Shown in pieces: positions 1-5,882 of a stretch of DNA of 8,716 nt. Positions within the stretch are counted from its first letter, which is position 1. Every line of letters begins with the position of its first letter. The translations under genes were made by a program, and so were the position numbers. Origin of the DNA: Leptospira sp. 96542 (lineage in GTDB: Bacteria; Spirochaetota; Leptospiria; Leptospirales; Leptospiraceae); assembly GCA_029310945.1 (NCBI GenBank), contig JARJFC010000096.1:1-8716 (forward strand), written 5' to 3'. The notes under the pieces are model-generated. The model saw only the letters and a list, made by a program, of their open reading frames with translations, did no database searches and was not told the origin of the DNA.

Positions 1-281
1 TGCTCACCATCTGCCGCTCGCTGCTGGGCAACCCCCGCGTCATCCTCATTGACGAGCCCACCGAGGGCCTGGCGCCCATGATCGTTGCGCAAGTTGCCGA
101 GTGCATCCGCGACATGCGCGCGCGGGGTGTCTCCGTGGTGCTGGTCGAGCAGAAACTGGCCATTGCCCTCAAGGTCTCGGACCGCGTCTGCGTGATGGGC
201 CACGGCCGCATCGTGTTCGAGGGCACGCCCGCGCAATTGCAATCCGATCCGGCCCTGCTGTCGCAGTGGCTGGCTGTCTGA
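1..281 (+). CDS. livF: LivF-type branched-chain amino acid ABC transporter ATP-binding protein (3' end only)
   Basis: The reading frame enters from the left edge (first full codon at 3) and stops with TGA at 279-281, so about 92 C-terminal residues are visible. It begins just after the ABC signature region. It shows the Walker B/D-loop segment VILIDEPTEGLAP, then VVLVEQKLAIAL, where Gln stands at the place of the usual switch His, as is typical of LivF. The ending VCVMGHGRIVFEGTP is also family-typical. LivF is a cytoplasmic ATPase that, with LivG, powers the LivHM permease fed by a periplasmic binding protein. In Burkholderiales such HAAT-family systems often sit in catabolic operons and import amino acids, aromatic acids or other carboxylates. 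The next gene starts 11 bases downstream, so co-transcription is likely and the transporter probably imports the operon's substrate (inference). The rest of the transporter should lie upstream of the window. Confidence 0.93.
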   Translation, partial: LTICRSLLGNPRVILIDEPTEGLAPMIVAQVAECIRDMRARGVSVVLVEQKLAIALKVSDRVCVMGHGRIVFEGTPAQLQSDPALLSQWLAV

Positions 282-292
282 AGAGAAAACCC

Positions 293-1225
293 ATGTCCGA
301 AAAAGTCATCATCTCCTGCGCCGTGACCGGCTCGGTGCACACGCCCACCATGTCGCCCCACCTGGCGATCACGCCCGAGCAGATCGCCACCCAGGCCATC
401 GAGGCGGCCGAGGCCGGCGCTGCCATCCTGCACCTGCACGCGCGCGACCCGCGCGACGGCCGGCCCACGCCGGACCCGGCGGTGTTCGACCAGTTCGTGC
501 CCCGCATCAAGGCGGCGACCGATGCCGTCATCAACATCACCACGGGCGGCAGCACGCGCATGACCTTGGCCGAGCGCCTGGCCTACCCCTTGCAGGCCGC
601 GCCCGAGATGTGCTCGCTCAACATGGGCTCGATGAATTTCTCCATCCATCCCGTGGCGCGCAAGATCACGCAGTGGCAGTACGACTGGGAACAGCCTTAT
701 GTGGAAGGCATGGAAGACCTGATCTTCCGCAACACCTTCGCCGACATCAAGCACATCCTCCAGGTGCTGGGCCGCGAGCGCGGCACCCGCTTCGAGTTCG
801 AGTGCTACGACGTGGGGCATCTCTACACCCTGGCCCATTTCCGCGACGAAGGCCTGATCGAGGGGCCGATCTTCCTGCAGTGCATCTTCGGCATCCTGGG
901 CGGCCTCGGCGCCGACCCGGAGAACCTCGTGACCATGCGCAGCACGGCCGACCGCCTGTTCGGCCGCGACGGCTACCGCTTCTCCGTGCTGGGCGCGGGG
1001 CGTCACCAGATGCCGCTGCTGACCATGGCCGCCGTCATGGGGGGCAATGTGCGTGTGGGCCTGGAAGACAGCCTCTACCTCGGCAAGGGCCTGCTGGCGC
1101 GCAACTGCGCCGAGCAGGTGCGCAAGATCCGCCGCATCCTCGATGAGCTGTCGCTGGAGATCGCGACGCCCGCCGAGGCCCGCGCCATGCTGAACCTGAA
1201 GGGCGCCGACGCCGTCAACTTCTGA
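293..1225 (+). CDS. BKACE-family (DUF849) beta-keto acid cleavage enzyme
   Basis: This 310-residue protein belongs to the family of 3-keto-5-aminohexanoate cleavage enzyme (Kce). Those TIM-barrel metalloenzymes convert a beta-keto acid plus acetyl-CoA into acetoacetate and a new acyl-CoA. Visible marks are the N-terminal CAVTGSVHTPTMSP (residues 9-22), the metal-binding HLHAR with His47 and His49, NITTGG (81-86), SLNMGSMNF (108-116), FEFECYDVGHL (167-177), and GGNVRVGLEDS (250-260), whose Glu257 should be the third metal ligand. Length is normal. The ATG at 293 is chosen because it starts exactly at the family N terminus and follows the upstream stop by 11 bases; an AGAG at 282-285 is a weak ribosome-binding site. 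The family is split by substrate (3-keto-5-aminohexanoate, dehydrocarnitine and others). The Kce residue Glu14 follows TGA, whereas this protein has TGSV, so it is probably not a lysine-fermentation Kce (recalled alignment). The substrate is unknown. Confidence 0.92.
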   Translation: MSEKVIISCAVTGSVHTPTMSPHLAITPEQIATQAIEAAEAGAAILHLHARDPRDGRPTPDPAVFDQFVPRIKAATDAVINITTGGSTRMTLAERLAYPLQAAPEMCSLNMGSMNFSIHPVARKITQWQYDWEQPYVEGMEDLIFRNTFADIKHILQVLGRERGTRFEFECYDVGHLYTLAHFRDEGLIEGPIFLQCIFGILGGLGADPENLVTMRSTADRLFGRDGYRFSVLGAGRHQMPLLTMAAVMGGNVRVGLEDSLYLGKGLLARNCAEQVRKIRRILDELSLEIATPAEARAMLNLKGADAVNF

Positions 1226-1242
1226 ACCTGACCCCATCCATC

Positions 1243-2178
1243 ATGAAAAAACTGCTGAACAACCGCGTTGCCATCGTCACCGGAGCCGGTGGCGGCCTGG
1301 GCCGCGCGCACGCGCTCGAACTCGCACGCCATGGGGCCCGTGTGATCGTCAACGACATCGCTGGCGCCAACAACGGTGCGGCTGCGCGCGGCGTGGTGGA
1401 AGCCATCCGCGCCGCGGGCGGTGAAGCCCAGCTGCACCTGGGCGACGTCACGCGCGCCGAGGACATGCAGGCGCTGGCTGAGCAGGCCATGACGGCCTGG
1501 GGCCGCATCGACATCCTGGTCAACAACGCCGGCATCCTGCGCGACAAGACCTTCGCCAAGATGCCGCTGGACGACTTCCGCCTGGTGCTGGAGGTGCATG
1601 TCATGGGTGCCGTCCACGCCACCAAGGCCGTGTGGGCGCAGATGCAGACGCAGGGCTACGGCCGCATCGTGATGACCACCTCGTCCTCTGGCCTGTACGG
1701 CAACTTCGGCCAGGCCAATTACGGCGCGGCCAAGATGGCCCTGGTCGGCCTGATGCAGACGCTGGCCCTGGAAGGCCTGAAGCACAACATCCGCGTCAAT
1801 TGCCTGGCCCCGACGGCCGCGACCGGCATGACCCATGGGGTGCTTCCGCCCGCGGTGCTGGCCAGGATCGCGCCCGAGCAGGTCAGCCCGGCCTTGCTGC
1901 CCCTGGTGGCCGAGGACGCGCCCACCCGCATGATCCTGCTGGCCGGCGCGGGCAGCTTCGAGGCCGCCCACATCACCATGACCCAGGGCATCCACATCGC
2001 GGACGAGGCGGGTGTCGAAGTCGGCGAGTTGCTGTGCGAGCGGTTGCCCGAGGTCCAGGACCGCGGCGGCGAGCGCGTGCCGCAATCGGGCTGGGAGCAG
2101 TACGAGCACGAGCTGAACAAAGGCGTGGCCACCGCGAGCGGCGCGCACAGCCCGCAGGCGCGGGAGCTTGCATCATGA
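1243..2178 (+). CDS. Short-chain dehydrogenase resembling the dehydrogenase domain of peroxisomal MFE-2
   Basis: This is a classical SDR of 311 residues. It has the Rossmann motif TGAGGGLG (13-20), Asp38 at the end of beta-2 (predicts NAD preference), NNAG (94-97), and a catalytic set Ser147, Tyr160 and Lys164 inside SGLYGNFGQANYGAAK. The GLYGNFGQANY stretch and the NRVAIVTGAGGGLGRAHALELA start closely recall the 3-hydroxyacyl-CoA dehydrogenase part of MFE-2/17-beta-HSD4 and its bacterial stand-alone relatives. About 60 C-terminal residues beyond the usual 250-residue SDR core also match that group; no hydratase or SCP2 domain follows. The likely role is cytoplasmic oxidation of a beta-hydroxyacyl compound to the beta-keto form. 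The gene begins 17 bases after the BKACE stop without a clear ribosome-binding site. Its stop overlaps the next start as ATGA (2175-2178), which implies translational coupling. Confidence 0.9.
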   Translation: MKKLLNNRVAIVTGAGGGLGRAHALELARHGARVIVNDIAGANNGAAARGVVEAIRAAGGEAQLHLGDVTRAEDMQALAEQAMTAWGRIDILVNNAGILRDKTFAKMPLDDFRLVLEVHVMGAVHATKAVWAQMQTQGYGRIVMTTSSSGLYGNFGQANYGAAKMALVGLMQTLALEGLKHNIRVNCLAPTAATGMTHGVLPPAVLARIAPEQVSPALLPLVAEDAPTRMILLAGAGSFEAAHITMTQGIHIADEAGVEVGELLCERLPEVQDRGGERVPQSGWEQYEHELNKGVATASGAHSPQARELAS

Positions 2179-2930
2179 ACGGCGCGCTGCAAGGCCAGGT
2201 CGCCTGGGTCACGGGCGCTGGCTCGGGCATCGGCCTGGCGGGTGCCCAGGCCCTGGCCGCCGCCGGCGCGACGGTGGTGCTCTCGGGCCGCCGCGTCGCT
2301 GTGCTGGAGGCGGCCGCGCAGACGATCCGCGCGCAAGGCGGCCGGGCCGAGGTGGAGGCGCTGGACGTGAGCGAGGCCGAGGCCGTCGCGGCGGCGGCGG
2401 CGCGCATCCTCGCGCGCCATGCGGGGCGCATCGACGTGCTGCTCAACAGCGCCGGCACCAACACGCCCAAGCGCTTCTGGCGTGACCAGTCGGTGGAAGG
2501 CTGGCGGCAGGTGCTGGCCACCAACCTGGACAGCATCTTCTACACCACGCATGCTGTGCTGCCGGCCATGCGCACGCGCGGCAACGGCCTGGTGATCAAC
2601 ATTTCGTCGTGGGCAGGCGTGCACCACCCCAAGCTCACGGGGCCGGCCTACAACGGCAGCAAGCACGCCGTCACGGCCATGACCGAAACCATCAACATGG
2701 AAGACGGGGTGCACGGCATCCGCGCCTGCTGCATTTGCCCGGCCGAGGTGGCCACGCCCATCCTCGACACCCGCCCGGTGCCGCCCAGCGCGCAGGAGCG
2801 CAGCCGCATGCTGCAACCCGAAGACCTGGGGCGGACCATCCGTTTCATCGCGGAGTTGCCGCCCGGGGTCTGCATCAACCAGTTGATCGTGAGCCCGACC
2901 TGGAACCGCATGTACGTGAACGATCTCTAG
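2175..2930 (+). CDS. Short-chain dehydrogenase/reductase, classical SDR
   Basis: This 251-residue classical SDR starts at the ATG that overlaps the preceding stop codon. GGGAG at 2162-2166 gives a good ribosome-binding site inside the end of the upstream gene. Visible motifs are TGAGSGIG (13-20), LSGRR (36-40) after beta-2, which favours NADP(H), NSAG (91-94) in place of the canonical NNAG, NISSWAG (142-148) and the catalytic Tyr159-Lys163 (YNGSK). Ser145 to Tyr159 is one residue longer than the usual 13-residue spacing. CPAEVATP (188-195) is the usual region after the catalytic helix. It is cytoplasmic and oxidises or reduces an alcohol/ketone whose identity cannot be told. It is distinct in length and predicted cofactor from the SDR before it, so it is not a simple duplicate. 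The next gene starts 64 bases later. Confidence 0.88.
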   Translation: MNGALQGQVAWVTGAGSGIGLAGAQALAAAGATVVLSGRRVAVLEAAAQTIRAQGGRAEVEALDVSEAEAVAAAAARILARHAGRIDVLLNSAGTNTPKRFWRDQSVEGWRQVLATNLDSIFYTTHAVLPAMRTRGNGLVINISSWAGVHHPKLTGPAYNGSKHAVTAMTETINMEDGVHGIRACCICPAEVATPILDTRPVPPSAQERSRMLQPEDLGRTIRFIAELPPGVCINQLIVSPTWNRMYVNDL

Positions 2931-2994
2931 CGGGGTGGCCGATGCCGCCCGGCGTGGAGGCCGTGGTTTTCAATGGCGCGAGGGACAAACAGCC

Positions 2995-3909
2995 ATGGAC
3001 AGAGCAATCAAGGTGACCGTCGTGGGCGCCGGCCTCATGGGGCATGGCATCGGGCAGGTGTTCGCGCGCGCGGGGCATGCCGTGGTGCTGAGCGACCCGG
3101 ATGCCGCCGTCCTGGACCGCGCCCTGGACCAGGTGCGCCAGAACCTCGTCGACGAGGGGGGTGACCCAGAGCGGGTCCTGTGCAATCTGTCGACGGAAGT
3201 CGTCCTGGCGCAGGCCGTCGCCAACGCCGATCTGGTCATCGAGGCGGTGCCGGAGCGTCTGGCGCTGAAGCAGCAGCTGTTCCAGGACCTGGCCCGGGCC
3301 GCGCCCGGGCACGCCATCCTGGCGAGCAACACCTCCGTGATCCCCATCACGGACATCGGCGCCGGCCTGAGCGAGCAAGCGCGCGGCCGCCTGGTCGGCA
3401 CGCATTGGTGGAACCCGCCGCACCTGGTTCCCCTGGTCGAGGTGGTGCGCACCGCCTACACGCGGATGGACGTCTTCGAACAGATGTACGCCTGGCTGGA
3501 AGCCGTGGGCAAGCGACCCGTCAAAGTCCACCGCGACGTGACAGGTTTCATCGGCAATCGCCTGCAGCACGCGATGTGGCGCGAGGCCATCGGCCTGGTG
3601 GAAGCAGGGGTCTGCGACGCGGAAGCGATCGACCTGGTGGTCAAGAACAGCTTCGGCCTGCGTGGCCCCGTGCTCGGCCCCATGGAGAACGCCGACCTGG
3701 TCGGCCTGGAGCTGACCCGCGACGTGCACCGGGTCATGTTCCCCGCGCTCAGGACGGATGCCGAGCCCTCTCCCTTGCTGGACAGGCTGATCGCGGAGGG
3801 CCATGTGGGCATGAAGGCGGGCCGGGGCCTGCGCAGCTGGACGAAGGACAGCGCGGGCGAGGTGCGCCTGGCGTTGGACCGGCATTTGCGACGCATGACG
3901 CGACCTTAG
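2995..3909 (+). CDS. 3-hydroxyacyl-CoA dehydrogenase family protein (HADH/FadB-like, stand-alone)
   Basis: This 304-residue protein has the two-domain layout of 3-hydroxyacyl-CoA dehydrogenases. The N-terminal NAD domain has VVGAGLMGHGIG (9-20) and Asp34 at the end of beta-2. SNTS (111-114) follows, then GTHWWNPPHLVPLVEV (135-150) with catalytic His137 and Glu149, GFIGNRLQ (184-191) with Asn188, and a C-terminal helical domain. The His-Glu spacing of 12 matches human HADH. The WW after the His, where classic enzymes have FF, recalls a subgroup related to carnitine and lambda-crystallin-type dehydrogenases, so it may oxidise a free beta-hydroxy acid rather than a CoA thioester (inference). ATG at 2995 is preferred over an in-frame GTG at 2935 because the family N terminus begins here and GAGGG at 2980-2984 is a fair ribosome-binding site. 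It is probably the last gene of the BKACE operon and could supply the keto acid. Confidence 0.9.
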   Translation: MDRAIKVTVVGAGLMGHGIGQVFARAGHAVVLSDPDAAVLDRALDQVRQNLVDEGGDPERVLCNLSTEVVLAQAVANADLVIEAVPERLALKQQLFQDLARAAPGHAILASNTSVIPITDIGAGLSEQARGRLVGTHWWNPPHLVPLVEVVRTAYTRMDVFEQMYAWLEAVGKRPVKVHRDVTGFIGNRLQHAMWREAIGLVEAGVCDAEAIDLVVKNSFGLRGPVLGPMENADLVGLELTRDVHRVMFPALRTDAEPSPLLDRLIAEGHVGMKAGRGLRSWTKDSAGEVRLALDRHLRRMTRP

Positions 3910-4022
3910 GCGCCCTGCGCACTGATTCGAGCCACTCCTGGAAAACACCCGACTCGCCAACGCACCAGGACACCGAGGCGCGCGAGCCATCCACGCAAGC
4001 AGCCACAAGCAAAGGAGACAAC
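3910..4022 (+). other. T-depleted, C/A-rich leader before the esterase gene
   Basis: This is a 113-base spacer between the dehydrogenase stop and the esterase start. From 3955 through 4076, which runs into the esterase coding region, only two T residues occur on the plus strand (3990 and the T of the start codon at 4024). Such a transcript would be short of U and probably weakly structured near the start codon. A strong ribosome-binding site, AGGAG at 4013-4017, lies five bases before the ATG. No convincing -35/-10 pair or terminator hairpin was seen here, so whether the esterase has its own promoter is open. Confidence 0.5.
4013..4017 (+). promoter_or_regulatory. Strong ribosome-binding site of the esterase gene
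   Basis: AGGAG lies five bases upstream of the ATG at 4023. It is the clearest Shine-Dalgarno sequence in the window. It fixes the start inside a much longer open frame that begins upstream, where the extra N-terminal residues would be an out-of-frame reading of the dehydrogenase gene. Confidence 0.75.
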
Positions 4023-5846
4023 ATGCACGACACCAACACACAGGCGCAAGCAGAAGCAGAAGCAGAAACAGCCGGGTTGCGCCGCAAGCGGCGAAGCTGG
4101 GGGATCGGGGCGATCTGGGCAGCGTCGGCCATCGCGGTGATGCTGGCGCTGGGGTGCGCCCACCAGGCCGGTCATGCACCCCTCACCCAGCGTTCGACCT
4201 CGGCCGGCATGGTTCTGGGTACGGAGCATCCCGCATCGGAGGGCGTGTACAGCTGGAAAGGCGTGCCCTACGCGCAAGCGCCGGTGGGCCCCTTGCGCTG
4301 GAAGGCGCCGGCCGATCCTGCAGCCTGGGCCTCCGTGCGGCGCACGCAGGCGTTCGGCAATGCCTGCGTGCAGACCGGGCGCCTGTACGGCCCCGGCCTG
4401 AACAACCGCTACGACGCCACGATCGGTGACACGCTGGGCAAGACCGTGGGTTCCGAGGACTGTCTCTATCTCAACATCTGGCAGCCCACCCAAGCGTCCA
4501 CACCCTCCGGGGCACCGCGCCCTGTCATCGTCTGGGTCTACGGCGGCAGCAACATCACGGGTTACACGGCCGACCCGGTCTACGACGGCGCCATGCTGGC
4601 CAAGACGGCCGATGCCGTGGTGGTCTCGGTCAACTACCGGCTGGGCATCTTCGGCTTCCTGAACCTGGCGCCGCTCAAGACGGGCAACGCCGCCGATGAC
4701 TCCGGCAACTTCGCGCTGCTGGACATCATCAAGGCGCTGGAGTTCGTCCAGCGCAACATCGCGAGTTTTGGCGGTGACCCCAGGCAGGTGACGCTGATGG
4801 GCGAATCCGCGGGCGCGGTCAATATCTATGCCTTGCTGACCTCGCCCACGGTGGTGGCGCGATCCACGCCCTTGTTCCATCGGCTCATCGCCCTGAGCGG
4901 TGGCATTTCCACGGCGGCCACTCTGCCCGCCGGGTCCATTGCGGTGATTCAACCGAATGCCATGTGGGCCGAGCGAGGCAACGCCTTGCTGGTGGAATCG
5001 CTGGTGAGCGACGGATCTGCAGCCGACGAAGCCGCCGCGAAGGCCTTGATCGCTTCGCGTTCACCCCAGCAACTCGCGGACTACCTGCGCGGCAAAACCC
5101 CCGACGAACTGCTGGCCACGGTGCGCACCCGCCTGGCGCCGCGCGGCATGGCCGCCGCCAACGTCATGCCCGATGGCGTGATCGTCGCGAGCGACCCCAT
5201 TGCCGCCATCAAGGCCGGGCGCTACGTGAAGGTGCCGGTGCTGGCCGGCAATACCCGCGACGAGGGCAAACTGTTCCCCAGCTTCTTCGCGCTGCGGCCC
5301 AGCCTGGGCGGCGTGAGCGGACGCCTGCTGGATGACGCCGCCGTTTTTGCCCTGGCCCACCGCTACCAGCCCGACAAGCCGCCCACCTCCACGGTCGAGC
5401 AATGGATACCGCCGCAGTACCTGCCGGTGGACGCGCCCAAGACCGGCTTCAACGCGCGCAGCGAAGAACTTTCCCGGATCTGGTTCATGGCCTTGCGCGA
5501 CGATGTGCTCAACGCCCTGAAATCGCAGCAAGCCGGCGTGTGGCATTACCGCTTTGACTGGGACGAGCTGCCCGCGCCCTTCAACGACATCTACGGCGCC
5601 GCGCACGCCTTTGACCTGCCCTTTGTGTTCGGCAACTTCGGGCCTTCGCTGTACGCCAACATCTCCTTCACCAAGGCCAACGAGCCCGGCCGCCTGGCCT
5701 TGTCCCAGGCGATGATGCGCAGCGTCGGCAGGTTCGCGCGCCAGGGCGACCCCAACGAGGCCAGCCTGGGTGTCAGCTGGCCGCGCTGGCCATCCTCGCT
5801 GATCTTCGACGCCACGCCCACGGACAAGCGCATCAGCGTTCAGTGA
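4023..5846 (+). CDS. Type-B carboxylesterase (alpha/beta hydrolase), exported or membrane-anchored
   Basis: This 607-residue protein belongs to the COesterase family (para-nitrobenzyl esterase/cholinesterase type), which hydrolyses carboxylic esters. After an Ala-Glu/Gln-rich start and a basic RRKRR stretch (20-24), residues about 27-44 are hydrophobic and end in ALGC with Cys45. This looks like a lipoprotein signal, although ALGC departs from the lipobox consensus. The catalytic domain shows GVPYAQAPVGPLRWKAP (80-96), EDCLYLNIWQP (145-155), the oxyanion segment VWVYGGSN (170-177), NYRLGIFGF (204-212) and the nucleophile elbow GESAG with Ser262. The acid is probably Glu414 in NTRDEG and the base His528 in YGAAHAFDLPFVFGN. 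Cys115 and Cys147 match the conserved disulfide. Length is normal, so nothing looks truncated. The likely site is the periplasm or outer membrane, where it could release the acid used by the neighbouring operon (inference). Its 3' end faces the monooxygenase gene. Confidence 0.93.
   Translation: MHDTNTQAQAEAEAETAGLRRKRRSWGIGAIWAASAIAVMLALGCAHQAGHAPLTQRSTSAGMVLGTEHPASEGVYSWKGVPYAQAPVGPLRWKAPADPAAWASVRRTQAFGNACVQTGRLYGPGLNNRYDATIGDTLGKTVGSEDCLYLNIWQPTQASTPSGAPRPVIVWVYGGSNITGYTADPVYDGAMLAKTADAVVVSVNYRLGIFGFLNLAPLKTGNAADDSGNFALLDIIKALEFVQRNIASFGGDPRQVTLMGESAGAVNIYALLTSPTVVARSTPLFHRLIALSGGISTAATLPAGSIAVIQPNAMWAERGNALLVESLVSDGSAADEAAAKALIASRSPQQLADYLRGKTPDELLATVRTRLAPRGMAAANVMPDGVIVASDPIAAIKAGRYVKVPVLAGNTRDEGKLFPSFFALRPSLGGVSGRLLDDAAVFALAHRYQPDKPPTSTVEQWIPPQYLPVDAPKTGFNARSEELSRIWFMALRDDVLNALKSQQAGVWHYRFDWDELPAPFNDIYGAAHAFDLPFVFGNFGPSLYANISFTKANEPGRLALSQAMMRSVGRFARQGDPNEASLGVSWPRWPSSLIFDATPTDKRISVQ
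4050..4067 (+). repeat. Three tandem copies of the hexamer GCAGAA
   Basis: Three exact copies of GCAGAA lie in frame near the 5' end of the esterase gene and encode Ala-Glu-Ala-Glu-Ala-Glu (residues 10-15) ahead of the basic and hydrophobic signal segment. A related GCGCAA precedes them. Gain or loss of a unit would keep the frame. Confidence 0.8.
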
Positions 5847-5851
5847 GGATT

Positions 5852-5882
5852 GGCTTGAGAGGGGCGTGCTGCCCCTCAAGCC
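5852..5882. terminator. Shared stem-loop between convergent genes, probable bidirectional terminator
   Basis: GGCTTGAG (5852-5859), a two-base AG bulge and GGGC (5862-5865) pair with GCCCCTCAAGCC (5871-5882) around the loop GTGCT. This gives about 12 base pairs, mostly G-C. It sits five bases after the esterase stop, and its right arm includes the stop codon of the minus-strand monooxygenase (TCA at 5876-5878). There is no run of T on either side, so it departs from the classic intrinsic terminator. It may instead block 3' exonucleases or work with Rho. Confidence 0.6.

Noticed and set aside
1075..2148. Long minus-strand open frame opposite the BKACE 3' end and the first SDR gene
   Set aside because: It is a by-product of third-position G/C bias. 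Its translation is rich in Arg, Gly, His and Gln with no recognisable domain, and a well-supported SDR gene covers the plus strand.
1719..2816. Long minus-strand open frame opposite both SDR genes
   Set aside because: It has the same shadow character, with no family motif and heavy compositional bias. Both real genes on the plus strand have complete motifs.
2935..2994. GTG start for the 3-hydroxyacyl-CoA dehydrogenase at 2935
   Set aside because: The 20 added residues match nothing in the family, whose first beta strand begins right after the ATG at 2995, which also has its own GAGGG site.
3180..4022. Upstream extension of the esterase frame through the dehydrogenase gene
   Set aside because: The extra residues are an out-of-frame reading of the dehydrogenase gene. 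The strong AGGAG and the export-type N terminus place the start at 4023.
4080..4120. Twin-arginine (Tat) export motif in the esterase N terminus
   Set aside because: The RRKRRSWGIG sequence has paired arginines but not the S-R-R-x-F-L-K pattern, so a Sec/lipoprotein-type signal is the better reading.
2875..4179. 434-codon minus-strand open frame opposite the 3-hydroxyacyl-CoA dehydrogenase gene and the leader
   Set aside because: It has no recognisable motif and spans a real gene and its spacer. The T-poor leader simply reads as a stop-poor stretch on the other strand.
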